A DNA stretch of 64,000 bases, taken from contig CM027383.1 in NCBI GenBank assembly GCA_015680905.1, positions 96,495,501-96,559,500 of the forward strand, in the 5' to 3' direction. This document shows, piece by piece, positions 47,661 to 58,170 of this stretch; positions within the stretch are counted from its first letter, which is position 1; every line of letters begins with the position of its first letter. This DNA comes from Coptis chinensis (Eukaryota > Streptophyta > Magnoliopsida > Ranunculales > Ranunculaceae). Position numbers and translations under genes: made by a program. Under the pieces are notes generated by a model. It had not been told where the DNA came from and made no database searches. It was given only the letters and a program-made list of their open reading frames with translations.

Positions 47661-48012
47661 ATTCAATAATAAAAATCGCCCTTTTAATATTACATTTGAG
47701 TGAGGAAACCGAAAGTGAGTGAGAAAGAGAGGGATTTGTTTGAGTGGAGGAGTGAAAGAGTGAGAATTTGTTTGAGTAGTAGAGGATCGGAGGAGTTAGA
47801 GGGAGTGGAAAAGAGAAAGCAATTTGTGTTTTAGTAATTGCCTTATACTGACGGCATAGTCTCTACCGTCATTTTTGCCATCATCTTCCGAACTTAACAA
47901 ATGCTAAAAAAGTGTAATTGGCACGATTTTTTGTTTTGGGTTGCTAAGTATGGTTAGGCCTGCTAAAAGGCCTATATCGACACCTTTTAACAGCCCTCCA
48001 TTGAACTTGCTC

Positions 48013-48335
48013 TTAAAACGACTCTAAAGTTATTCCACCATTAAATATAATAAATTAGATGCTGATTTTTCAGAAAGATAATATTCTTCACACACAAAAA
48101 TTTAGTTAATTTGAAGATGTAATTATAACATTGTCAAAAATCGTTTAGAATGTTACTAAAATTATCCAACGGATCATTTTCTTTTAACTTCATAAGAACT
48201 TTTGATAAAGTTGAACATATTCAATTGAGATGATTTTTTTTCGGGTGTTATCCATATATCTCCACAAAAATTAGCACTCAATTCATTTTGTAAGTTCACT
48301 TTTAGAAGTGGAGTAACTTTAGAGTCATTATAAGG
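48013..48335. mobile_element. Short MITE-like sequence abutting PMD element 1
   Basis: Inverted ends CGACTCTAAAGTTATTCCAC (48020 region) and, from the right, TGACTCTAAAGTTACTCCAC (48310-48331). The left end directly follows the right TTA of PMD element 1. The exact duplication is unclear (TTA on the left, TTATAA on the right). No ORF. Confidence 0.5.
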
Positions 48336-48729
48336 TGGAGTTTATATAACCATCCCCCTCGATGTAATTATGTTAAGTTTGTTACAAAATATAAATTTGC
48401 TGAAAAATTATCGGCAATATGGAATTTAGATATTAGGGCAGCAAAGAGTACCGACTATCTTCAAACCTTGTATAACACCCAAAAATGTTGACCCGAGTTG
48501 ATGACCTAATAAATCCTATTTCTTGATGTACTATTAACATACAAATTAAGCGGGATAAAAAAAATATAGTAATAAATAAAAAAATCAATAATCCTATTTC
48601 TTGAGTAGCACATTGTATAGAGTCCACTTTTTCAGTACATTGATTATTGCTTATACAAATATGCAACAGTCCTTATTATACTCTGACCATATTTTGTAGT
48701 GTGGTAAATAGGAGAAAGAAGGGGGTTTA

Positions 48730-49019
48730 GGAACATATCTTATAAAAATATGTAAACAAACTCAAATTTGTTAGGGCATTTATATTTTTTAGATTATGTT
48801 AGTTTTTTGTAGATGTGATCTCCTAACTATTCTAAATATTGTCATAAATAATCAAACAAATTAGAAATTTCTAAACTTGTCAAATATAATATAAAAAAAT
48901 GGTGAAAACGAACGGTCTATAATTAGCCAAAATTTGTAATTTGCTGAGGTACATTCGGCAAATTTATAATTTTTTTATTATTTGTGAGAACGTTTAGAAT
49001 AGTTAAGAGAACATATCTA

Positions 49020-49055
<36 letters not shown>

Positions 49056-49120
49056 AATCTAAAACTTATAAATACTCTAACGAATTTGAGTTTGTTTAGG
49101 TATTTTTATAAAATATGTTC
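48730..49120. mobile_element. Foldback-type MITE with TTA flanks
   Basis: About 390 bp with long imperfect inverted arms (GAACATATCTTATAAAAATA at the left; GAACATATTTTATAAAAATA read inward from the right, extending through ACAAACTCAAATT and TTATA). TTA flanks it at 48727-48729 and 49121-49123, the right one shared with PMD element 2. A run of about 30 A lies in one arm (49021-49052). Confidence 0.65.
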
Positions 49121-49273
49121 TTAGAGCATCTTTAGCAGAGCAACCAAAAAAACACCAAAATTTTGAACCAAACCAAACACCAAACCAAAAAAACACCAAG
49201 CAATTTTAGGAGCAACATCAAAAAAACACCAAGCAACTACGCGGGTTTGCCAAAATCGTGCCATATATCACAT

Positions 49274-49345
49274 GCGGTTTTGCCAAAACCGCCCCACTAA
49301 AGCCCAACTGACAGGCCCAAGCCCACGCGGTTTTGGTAAAACCGC
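49274..49345. repeat. Left subterminal palindromes of element 2
   Basis: GCGGTTTTGCCAAAACCGC at 49274-49292 and GCGGTTTTGGTAAAACCGC at 49327-49345, with a partial copy (GCCGCGCGGTT) near 49394. They are placed just inside the terminus and so may be protein-binding sites. The partner set is at 52005-52131. Confidence 0.8.
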
Positions 49346-49489
49346 GCGGTGTTCAGAACACCACGTGCTACTTCTATATAAACAGCTCCAAAGCCGCGCG
49401 GTTCAGTCACTTTCACCTCTTCTCACAATTATAAAACCATCTCTTTAGTTAAAAAAAACAAAAACCTACCTAAACTCTTAAAATTTGAT

Positions 49490-49693
49490 ATGGATCCTTT
49501 TGAACCTTTCGACGGTGATGATTGGCAGTACACAGACGACATTGGCGATGAGGGAGAAGAACCTGAGGAAGTAGAATACGGTGGAGGAGAAGACAGTGGG
49601 GAAGAAGAACCCGAGGATGTCGCGCCGGCTGATAGACATCCCTATGTACTAGAGTATCAGATGAACGACTTTGATTGGCAATTTGCACCTTGA
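49490..49693 (+). CDS. Small acidic ORF of element 2
   Basis: 67 residues from ATG 49490: MDPFEPFDGDDWQYTDDIGD, then repeated E/G/D runs (EEPEEVEYGGGEDSGEEEPE), and ending MNDFDWQFAP. It is very acidic, with aromatic DW/DWQ repeats at both ends. The position after a leader with a TATA-like TCTATATAAAC (49373) suggests the first exon or N-terminus of the PMD protein, or a separate small protein. The function is unknown. Confidence 0.5.
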   Translation: MDPFEPFDGDDWQYTDDIGDEGEEPEEVEYGGGEDSGEEEPEDVAPADRHPYVLEYQMNDFDWQFAP

Positions 49694-49869
49694 GAAGCAC
49701 TTGATATGGAAGTTGTGTCTTCTACACGTGATACAAAACACGGTCGAAAAGTGCAAAGGGCTAATACTCGTAATTAATTAGTTTTGATTAAATATTTTGA
49801 ATATTAATTAGTTGAGTTGGACCAATTAATTATTTATCTTATAATGATTTTTTTTTTTCTATAATATCG

Positions 49870-51768
49870 ATGTTGTTGACTACCGAAGTTAGATCGGCTT
49901 TACTTGGTGTTAGAGAGTGGTGGAAGGTTATTAAGAGTTTGGATGAGTTTGTACATATTAGAGATAGTATTTTGTATACACATGTGGGTATTTTGATTGA
50001 TAATGGATTATGAGAAGGTTGATTGAGTAAGTAGTCATAGCTTTAGTAGAAAGATGGTGGAGTAGAACTCATACATTTTATTTTCCTTATGACGGAGTTA
50101 GGGTTCACACCACTAGACTTCACTATGATTTCGGGTTGAGTATCGGTATAGGCCAACCGATACCTTTTCATACAAATTATGAGAATATGGATAGTATGCT
50201 TATGAGTTTTCCTCGTTTGGGTGTGGATGCTTATGATTCTTCTGGGATTAAGCTATCTCATATTAAGATTGCATATATGGAACCCCTCTTGCATCCCCGA
50301 TACACGAGCGGAGTTAGCTTTGACTGCTCTACCGGCAGTGAGGGTGTCCGATCAAGATGTTAGGGCTTTTTGATGTTTTTATGGGGCATGTTTTGTTTCC
50401 TAATGGTCATTCTACTACTGCATTTACTAGGATATTATGCTTATGTATCCGATTTGCATACTATGAGAGATTATGACCGGGTAGCTCAAGATATGCCACA
50501 TTGATATCGACGCGTTAGATAAAGCTTCACGCACATTCGAAGTAGAAGTCCTCGATTGCGATTCACGGGACTTTTAGAGATTTGGTTTTATGAGTATTTT
50601 CGATGTTTTGTCCTAACATAGACATGATTGTTGATACTCGCCCTAGATTTGCTAGTTTGGTCGGGGCCTCACTTGACTCGTAACAAAGGGCGATTAGGAA
50701 TAATATCCTGTATGGCTCGTGCTCGATTGATATTAGATCATTGTCATCTATTGAGACCTTGGCGTTTGTCTACCGCCTTTGACGATCCAAATATGGTTAT
50801 GCAAAGATGCTTGTGTGTTGTCACGTCCGCGAGTTGTTTTTGCCGCACGCGGATCGCCGGTTTGGTATCGCGGGCGGATGATGTTGGAGGCAGATGACTG
50901 GACGTTATGAAGTTCCATGTGCTCTCATGCCAGATGTTAGTGATGCAAAGTTGTGGGGTAGAATTCAAGTTCATGAAGTTCATGCCGGTGGTGGTCCTTG
51001 GCCGATCGTGTCTTCTTTTGTTGTTGAAAGCGATCTGGCGATCAAGATTATAGATGGTGGAACCGTGTCTCTATGGGTCCGTTGTTGCCTCCTGTTGGTC
51101 GAGCTAGCAACTTCGAGTTTGTGGGCCTGGAAGGGATGAGACGTGAGCTACGTATTCCTCATCCGCCACCGCTTCTGACAACCCACAACCTCGAATGCAT
51201 ATCGGCATATGGCTCTTGTGTAATGCCGCCAAGAATCCTCGGATGTTTCCGGTGTGTGTGGACCTGATGGGGAGCCTACTTATATTTCCATTCCTGAGGT
51301 GCCTCATGCTCGTTTCTCTGAGTTAGAGCCGCAGATTGATCAGTATACCATGGTGACTTTAATTGTTTTATTTATCTTCTTCATTATATATATAATATGT
51401 ATTCACAATCAGATTTTCTTGGATTTTCAGGCTGAGGTTCGGGAAAGATATGAGAACCAGGTTCTTATGTTTGATGGGATGAGGACTGCCCTGTATCATT
51501 ATAGTCAAGAAAGAGAGGAGGCATATTATTCTTAGACATATCAGCAATCCTAGCGTGCGTATGACGAGACTCGAAAAGCGTATGAGGATATACAACAAGT
51601 GTACACGCAGCAACATCAGGGATATGAGGAACTTCAGGCTGAAGTAGTTAACCTCCGTCTTGCATGAGAAGATCATCGATCTCGATTAGGAACTTGGAGG
51701 AGCGGTTTGAACGTCCAAATAGAGAGGAGAGGGATCGAGTGGTAAGGGGTAAGAAGAGAGCTAAATAA
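49870..51768 (+). pseudogene. Plant mobile domain protein in element 2 (decayed)
   Basis: Pieces in order on the plus strand: TTEVRSALLGVREWWKVIKS (49875), ALVERWWSRTHTFYFPYDGV (near 50045), TPLDFTMISGLSIGIGQPIP with a one-base shift (near 50110), a small ORF to 50363, DYDRVAQDMPH (near 50475), TGLLEIWFYEYF (near 50570), and a C-terminal helical, glutamine-rich tail (EVRERYENQVLMF, EREEAYY; 51430-51660). The sequence R-W-x-x-x-T-H-T-F plus TPLDFTMISGL and the later LLEIWFYEYF are classic PMD blocks. Stops and frame changes are spread through the region, and an intron near 51355-51431 is likely. It is related in type to the gene in element 1 but not close in sequence. Confidence 0.68.
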
Positions 51769-52004
51769 ATTTGATGTAATATGATAGGTTTTGGATTATT
51801 TTGGATATTATATGATTATATCATAATCATAGATTTTGGACCGCATAATCATAATCATAGGTTTTAATTTCTTTGATTTTTTCGATTTTTAATTACAATT
51901 TTAATTTCTTCAATTGCACAATTGTTAAATTTCTTAACTTCTATGCACAACTCATAATTTTTCAAGTTCTATGCACCACGCTTCTAATTTTTTAAAAAAG
52001 CGAC

Positions 52005-52131
52005 GCGGTTTTGCAAAACCGCTGCTATTGAAGCCCAAGCCCACGCGGTTTTTGCAAAACCGCCATAGCCATGTATTTAAGCCTTAAAGCCCACACGGTG
52101 TTGCCAAAATCGCTGGGTTTTGGCAAAACCC
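52005..52131. repeat. Right subterminal palindromes of element 2
   Basis: GCGGTTTTGCAAAACCGC at 52005-52022, GCGGTTTTTGCAAAACCGC at 52044-52062, and GGGTTTTGGCAAAACCC at 52115-52131. They mirror the set near the left end. AAGCCCAAGCCCACGCGG also occurs at both ends (49317 region and 52031 region). Confidence 0.8.
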
Positions 52132-52270
52132 GCTGAAAGGATTTGATATAAAGACTAAACATGAAACCAAATATTGGTCGATTTGGTATTTTTTTGGTGT
52201 TTTCATCAACATGTAGTTTTCCTGAAGTTGAAAAAGCACCAAATTCTTGATATCACTACTAAAGATGCTC

Positions 52271-52963
52271 TTAGAACTTTTCCCATACGAGAATAACCTT
52301 CAAACACAAAATTTTGAGATTTTTTTAATAATCCATTTATTAGAAAAAAATCATTAGTATTGGAGGACAAATCGGGTCTGAAATCGAAATAGGGTTTCCA
52401 TTTTGATGGAAACATGGACTATCCATAAACACTTTTGGTTTCCAATTTCACAACTTAAGGGTGATATAAATTTACATATAGCCATCGTTTGTTTTTCATC
52501 TGTGTCAATGAAAAGTTATCATTTTTTGGCCTATCTATTTGTATGAAGCATTATTCACTCACTGGTCCATCCTTGTCCTAATAACATGCCTTTTGACTCT
52601 AGTAGGATGGGAGGAGTATCATGCCAAATATTTCACCGAAATCCAAAATATCATGCCAAAAATTCGATTTTTATCTCTATCCTCGAGTTTGGCAAAAATC
52701 AAGTGAAAGAGTGAACCTCAAAGCCCTGCATTCAACCTCGACCGTCGATGCAAAACCCATCACACCCGTCGATGAATACACGTCACACAAAAGTACAAAA
52801 ACTCAGCAGCTTTTTCCTTATTTTCACCCACACACAACCATTTAGGGCAAAATAAAATTTCATAGATTTCCCAGAAAGGCAAACTCTTTATTTTGATTTC
52901 CAAATTTGTGCCAAAGTTTTATTCTTTTGGTTGATTTTGGAGTGTGTTTGTGTTTGTTGAGCA
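52271..52963. promoter_or_regulatory. TFIIS upstream region
   Basis: About 690 bp between the PMD element and the TFIIS ATG. AT-rich, with the probable 5'UTR in the last 100 bp (GTGTGTTTGTGTTTGTTGAGC just before the ATG). No further element ends are recognised. Confidence 0.4.
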
Positions 52964-55063
52964 ATGTCGACAAAGAAAGAGCTATTGGAGCTCTTTGAAA
53001 CAGCGAAAAAAGCTGCTGACTCTGCTGTAGATGATGATGGAGGTGCTGAGGAATCAAGGTGTGTGGATGCATTGAAACGGTTGAAGATTATTCCTGTTAC
53101 TATGCAGCTTCTTGTTGATACGCAGGTATTGTTTTTTTTTTTTTTGCCCCACCCTTTATATTGATTAATTCAGAAAAAAAACATTGATTTATATAATAGT
53201 TTACGTGTAAATAGAGAAGGCCCCTTTTATCTTGTTATATAATGCATTGTAGAATTGAACAGTTTTAATAGATTGGCAAATTTGGGGGGAAATGATGATC
53301 ACAATAGTCTCTTTATTAGCATTGTTGCCTGAGTGATGACATATCAATTTTCAATTATGTATCGTCTCGTTTTAACTGTTCTCTCCGTGCAACGGTGCAA
53401 CTATAATACGCATTCTAAAGACTTTCATATACCCAACAACAAAAGAGCATTGCCCAGAATAGGCTATTTGTCTGCATCACTCTTAGTGGTTGTATGGATT
53501 TTGAATTACTTGTCAGGCGTCTTCTAGATATGCATCGTCAGTTGTAACTCCTTTTGGTCTGTGTTGTGACCTCTTGGCCCTATGCTACCTGCTGGTGGTT
53601 ATAATTTATGAAGGACTCAAAATGCCTGAGTTCATTGGGGGGGGGGTTGGGGTCTTATAAATTGGCTAATTCGGTAGTAAGATACTTTACTTAGTTTTTT
53701 TTACCACTTTTTTGTTGTGCTACTTTCTTATTTTGTGAAGGACTCAAAATGCCTAGTCTGTGGAGAACCTATGGACTGCGTCATCTTTGTTTCTTAGCCC
53801 ATCACTTATTGGAAAATGAAAAAATAAATAAATCTTGTTTTATTCATTCTTCCTTTAGAATTTCTGCTCTGTGAAAATTTCCAATATAATATTTTTTTCT
53901 AGACAATCTTGTTTTTAATGATGAATAATAACATGTGATTCCTTATTGGTCGAAAAACATGAGTAGCACTTTTAAGTGTTTTACAGAGCTTGTTTCTGTG
54001 GTTGGCCACTATTGCGTGTATATGGCAATATTTTTGTTCTGTTATACTTTGTCCTGTTTTTGTCACTTCCCTCCTTAGAAAGTCATTTCACATAACAGGT
54101 TGGAAAACGTCTTCGACATCTGACAAAACATCCTAAGGAGAAGATCCAGGCTGTGGCTTCCGACTTGCTTGAGGTATGGAAAAAAATAGTCCTCGAAGAA
54201 AATTCGAAGATCAAGAATAATGGAAACTCAGAAACAAAAGCTTCCGCAAAGGTTGAAATTTCCAAGGGAGAGAGTGTAAAGGTTGAGAAGATTCAAATAG
54301 GAGATTCACTAAAGGTTGAGAAGGTTTCACGAGCTGAAACCATCAAGGTGGAGAAATCTAATCGTACTGAGATAATAAAATCTGAAAAGGTTTCAAGGTC
54401 AGAGACTGTTAAGGTTGAGAAGATTGGTGGTGTAGAACCCATGAAGGTCGACAGGATGCCTAAAGAAGAGAAGGAAGAATCTAGTGCTAAGAAGGTACAA
54501 GCACCCAAAGGGCCTCTGAAGCTGACTTCAATGGTGAAATGCAATGACTCTAATCGGGACAAGGTCAGGGAGCTTCTTGCAGAAGCATTTTCTAGAGTTT
54601 GTAAAGAGGCAGATGAAGACATGTTGGATGAAGTAAATGCTTTTGATCCTATTCGTGTTGCTGTTTCAGTGGAGTCGGTGTTGTTTGAGAAAATGGGACG
54701 CCAATCTGGGCCTCAGAAATCTAAATACAGATCTATCATGTTTAACATCAGGGACGAAAAATAACCCAGATTTACTGAAGAAGAGTCCTTCTTGGACATG
54801 TGAAGCCGGAGAAACTTATCAATATGACCGCTGCTGAAATGGCCAGTGATAAAAGGAAACAGGAGAATAACCAGATACAAGAGAAAGCTATGTTTGACTG
54901 TGAGCGTGAGGCTGCTCCTAAAGCCACAACAGATCAGTTCAGGTGTGGGCGATGTGGGCAGCGGAAGACCACTTATTATCAACTGCAAACTCGGAGTGCT
55001 GATGAACCCATGACAACCTTTGTAACATGTGTAAACTGCAACAACCACTGGAAGTTCTGTTAG
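52964..55063 (+). CDS. TFIIS: Transcription elongation factor TFIIS
   Basis: Two exons: 52964-53125 and 54099-55063. TFIIS rescues backtracked RNA polymerase II by stimulating transcript cleavage. The N-terminal helical LW domain spans both exons (MSTKKELLELFETAKKAADS ... TQVGKRLRHLTKHPKEKIQA, DLLEVWKKIV). A linker with repeated KVEK units follows (about residues 95-170). Next are the central polymerase-binding domain (DSNRDKVRELLAEAFSRV ... YRSIMFNIRDE) and the zinc ribbon RCGRCGQRKTTYYQLQTRSA ending CVNCNNHWKFC. The catalytic acidic pair before TTF is RSADEP. An extra A (run 54757-54761) and an extra base near 54775 break the frame; allowing for them, the product is about 374 residues, the usual length. 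The zinc ribbon downstream is perfectly conserved, so these may be sequence errors. Confidence 0.92.
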
Positions 55064-55996
55064 TTGGCTGCCCTTTGAGCTTCCATCTGTGTGTAACGAT
55101 GGATCTGAGAAGTTGAGCTATGATTCTCTCTGTGTGGTATGATTCAAACAGTTATGAATTTAGTCTTTCATTTTAGTCTTTCTTGTTTTAGCTCTGTGAA
55201 TTAGTCTTTCTTCATTAGGGGGTTGTTAGGCTAATTCATTTTATGTAAGTTCCAACACCTGTGGTGTGTTTGGATTTAGGATTTCTTTCAGACTTGAAGG
55301 AAAAGTATCTCTGCTTATTCTTTAACTTTTGCTTGTATAAAGTTTCTTGACATTCATTAGTGATATATGCCTAGCAGTATGCTATTTCTCAATTGTGGTT
55401 ATTGTGGGTGTGGCAGTGCATACAATCAGTACTCTGCTAGTTGATCAATTGTATTAATTGTCACTTAGGTGCCCCTAAATACTGGAAGCTGATGGTTAAT
55501 GGATTGCAGGATTAACGGGTATCTGCAATAAGGGGAAAGAATGCTTGATCACAGTGGATGCTGTTGGTCTGCATCAAAGTACTTCGCTCTACAATGTCTC
55601 TTTGAGTTGATGTGGAAGAGATATAAGGCACTTCAGGTTCTATTGAACTGCACCTTCTATAGCACATCTGTTTGAAAGTATTTGATCAGTCATGGTCTAT
55701 ATTCACACATTATCAGACGTTCAGAACTATGGTCAAGATTAAATCCAGCTGTTCATGGCCTAGTAAAACTTGGTTGTGCGTAATCTAGCACACTTGCAAA
55801 AATCACAACGTCCTCCTACAGTCCTAGCAAAAATCACAACTATAATGAAATATGCAATACGACGTGCGTGAAATATCACAAAATATTTGCCGACACAAGA
55901 CTTTTGAATCTTGATCTTTTGCCACTGAAAAATCACTGCGCTACATTGCGGCTACTTCGGTTTCTGTTGAGAGATTCTGCTGTTATACGTCAAACC
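55064..55996. other. TFIIS 3'UTR and spacer
   Basis: Transcribed tail of TFIIS and then the IPMI-SSU promoter. No further gene. A phrase AAAAATCACAAC occurs twice near 55798-55842. Confidence 0.45.
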
Positions 55997-56749
55997 ATGG
56001 AGGCTATTTCGTTTTCAGTTATCAATCCATCATTAACATTGAGTAAGCACCAAAACCTCAATCTCAAGATGGTTTTCCATCCAATGAATGCCGACCATAA
56101 AATTCCCATTCAAAAACATCTCTTTCTCAACCCCATTCACTCCATTACAACACCTCTCTATGCTATTCCCAACCCATCATCTTCGCCTTCCACAGAAACT
56201 ACCACCACCACATTTCATGGTGTATGCTATGTTTTAGGCGATAACTGACCAAATCATCCCTGCGGAGTATCACACTCTAGTCCCTTCCAAACCAGACGAA
56301 TATCAAAAACTTGGATCATATACCTTAATTGGTCTTCCAGAGACATACCAAACTTGCTTCATTGAACACGGTGAAGACAAATCCAAATACTCCATAGTTA
56401 TTGGAGGTGAAAATTTCGGTTGTGGCTCATCGAGGGAGCACGCCCCAGTGGCGCTAGGCGTAGCGGGGGTGAAGGCGGTAGTGGCGGAGTTGTATGCGAG
56501 GATATTCTTTAGGAATTCAGTTGCAACGGGGAAGTTTATCAGTTGGAATCAGAAGGGAGGTTGTGTGATGAGTGTAGTACTGGAGATGTTGTTACTGTTG
56601 AGCTTGGGGAAAGTTTGTTGATTAATCATACTACTGGGAAGGAATATAAGTTGAAACCTATTGGTGATGCTGGACCTATTATTGATGCTGGTGGGATTTT
56701 CTCTTATGCTTGGAAGACTGGGATGATTCCATCAGCTGCATCTTCTTAA
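55997..56749 (+). CDS. 3-isopropylmalate dehydratase small subunit (plastid)
   Basis: Intronless, as are the Arabidopsis small-subunit genes. With the large subunit it isomerises 2- to 3-isopropylmalate in leucine synthesis, or the methylthioalkyl analogues in glucosinolate plants. The first 75 residues ([20 protein letters not shown] ...) look like a transit peptide. The mature part has [48 protein letters not shown] (substrate-binding GCGSSREHA), [17 protein letters not shown] and [19 protein letters not shown]. Two breaks: 8 nt are missing after GGCGATAAC (56245/56246), where IDT of the normal GDNIDTDQI should be, and one G is missing in ACGGGG (56528-56531). Expected length about 253 residues. 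The 8-nt loss is harder to blame on a homopolymer error, so a recent pseudogene is possible. Confidence 0.87.
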
Positions 56750-58170
56750 GGTTTAATTTCAATGGCTGTTTAGTGCAATCAGAGATAGTGTTGGTTTGTG
56801 GTAGTATGTCTAGTTGTTGGTGTTTCTTTGTTGCCGTTGGATTTTTGTAACTTTCCATAGACTCCAACTGTTTTCTGTAATACTGAGGTGTTGTGCATCA
56901 TATCTCCAGAGAATCTTTTGTTTGAATTGTGATGTAGTTCCTGGGTTTGAACCTGCATATTATGTCTGAAAACCGGCTTCTATTTGTTTTTCATATATAT
57001 GACTTGCTATCACCATATGTAAGCATTCGCTTTTGCATAATGGAGTTCTATCATTCTTTGAGAAACCCTTAAAATGGAGAGTTGCAATTGTAAGCTGGAC
57101 ATGGTTCTTCTGAAACAGGCCTTCATTTATTTAATAATCTGCATAGCTTGCTTGAAACAAAGAGAAGGAAGGTGATTTGAAATGATTGTTCATTCCAAGT
57201 TTCACTCGGTGTTTAAATGTTATTTGTGGGAAGTTTTGCAAGTTCACTATCCTACCAAAGTTTTCAGCGATTGTTGTGGTCTTTGAGTATTTTTTGCCCC
57301 TTTCAGGTGCATTTGTTTTTCCTCCTGTAGATGAATAATACCTTGGCAATGGGCGTATGTGTTTCAGAGTTAAAATGATCCTCTCAGGAATTTAGGAAAG
57401 GGGTGTAAGTCATGGGATGCTCATTACACATCTAAAATTACTGATCCTTGGCGTATTATGTTGCATTTTTATCTGAGACAATAATCACATCGAACTTCTG
57501 GAGTCGACTCTTGGCAACAACATTGCACAGCTGATCCGGCAACTATGCAAGTCTTGGACAATCTTTGGAAATCCATACCAAATAAGCTAAAACAAGTTAT
57601 TATTAAAACCATGTGTAGTTTGTCCTGCAAGGAACATAGAGAATATGTCTGTCCTGATATCCACTGATCTATGTGCTTGATAATATATAGGTAGTTAATT
57701 ACTACTGCATTCATAAACAGTACGTAGTGCAGTAGTAATATCGTATACTGTTATGAGGATTTGTTTGCGTAGTTGGTACTTGCAAAGTGCAAATCAAACC
57801 ATGCAAAAAGCATTTGACCCTTATGTACAAGTTTTCAGATGGTTTACATTGCATATTGGACGAATTATCGTAGGATGTCTTTGGTTAATGAAAAGAGGAT
57901 TTCATGTGAACATAACAGAGAAAAAATAATGAGGAAAAGGATGGCCAAAACAAAATGCGCTCCCCTTCATTGGAAGAAATTGGAATTTAGTACACACATC
58001 ATGTATAGCAGTACAGAATATAGGAGCCATGGATAAAATCATCTTTACCTTTCTATCTACCTAGTTAGATGATTGATGATTCACGAAGAACATATTAACG
58101 TACAACATTAAAAAATACAGAACTAGCTACTACAGGAAGAAAAATGAAATGAAAATCACAAGAATCATGA
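56750..58170. other. Intergenic spacer
   Basis: 3'UTR of IPMI-SSU followed by AT-rich sequence. Short ORFs only, no domains recognised. Confidence 0.45.

Larger units (their letters stand above)
44495..48012 (-). mobile_element. PIF/Harbinger-like element 1 carrying a plant-mobile-domain gene
   Basis: 3,518-bp element flanked by TTA (44492-44494 and 48013-48015). Inverted ends are GAAAGCAAGGCCAATGGGGCT at the left and GAGCAAGTTCAATGGAGGGC read inward from the right. It holds one minus-strand multi-exon gene with plant mobile domain (PMD) motifs. No DDE transposase or Myb/SANT ORF was recognised. Terminal repeat type and TTA duplication suggest the PIF/Harbinger superfamily, whereas PMD genes are usually described in Mutator-like and gypsy elements. 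Confidence 0.62.
49124..52270 (+). mobile_element. PIF/Harbinger-like element 2 carrying a plant-mobile-domain gene
   Basis: 3,147-bp element with ends GAGCATCTTTAGCAG (left) and GAGCATCTTTAGTAG (right, inverted), flanked by TTA (49121-49123 and 52271-52273). The rebuilt site GTTCTTAGAAC is palindromic around TTA, as PIF elements prefer. Subterminal regions at both ends carry perfect or near-perfect palindromes of the type GCGGTTTTGCAAAACCGC. It encodes a short acidic ORF and a PMD-type protein on the plus strand, with no recognised DDE transposase. Confidence 0.68.

Noticed and set aside
54293..55048. Minus-strand ORFs of about 110 residues under TFIIS
   Set aside because: Shadows of the TFIIS exon; composition mirrors the KVEK repeats.
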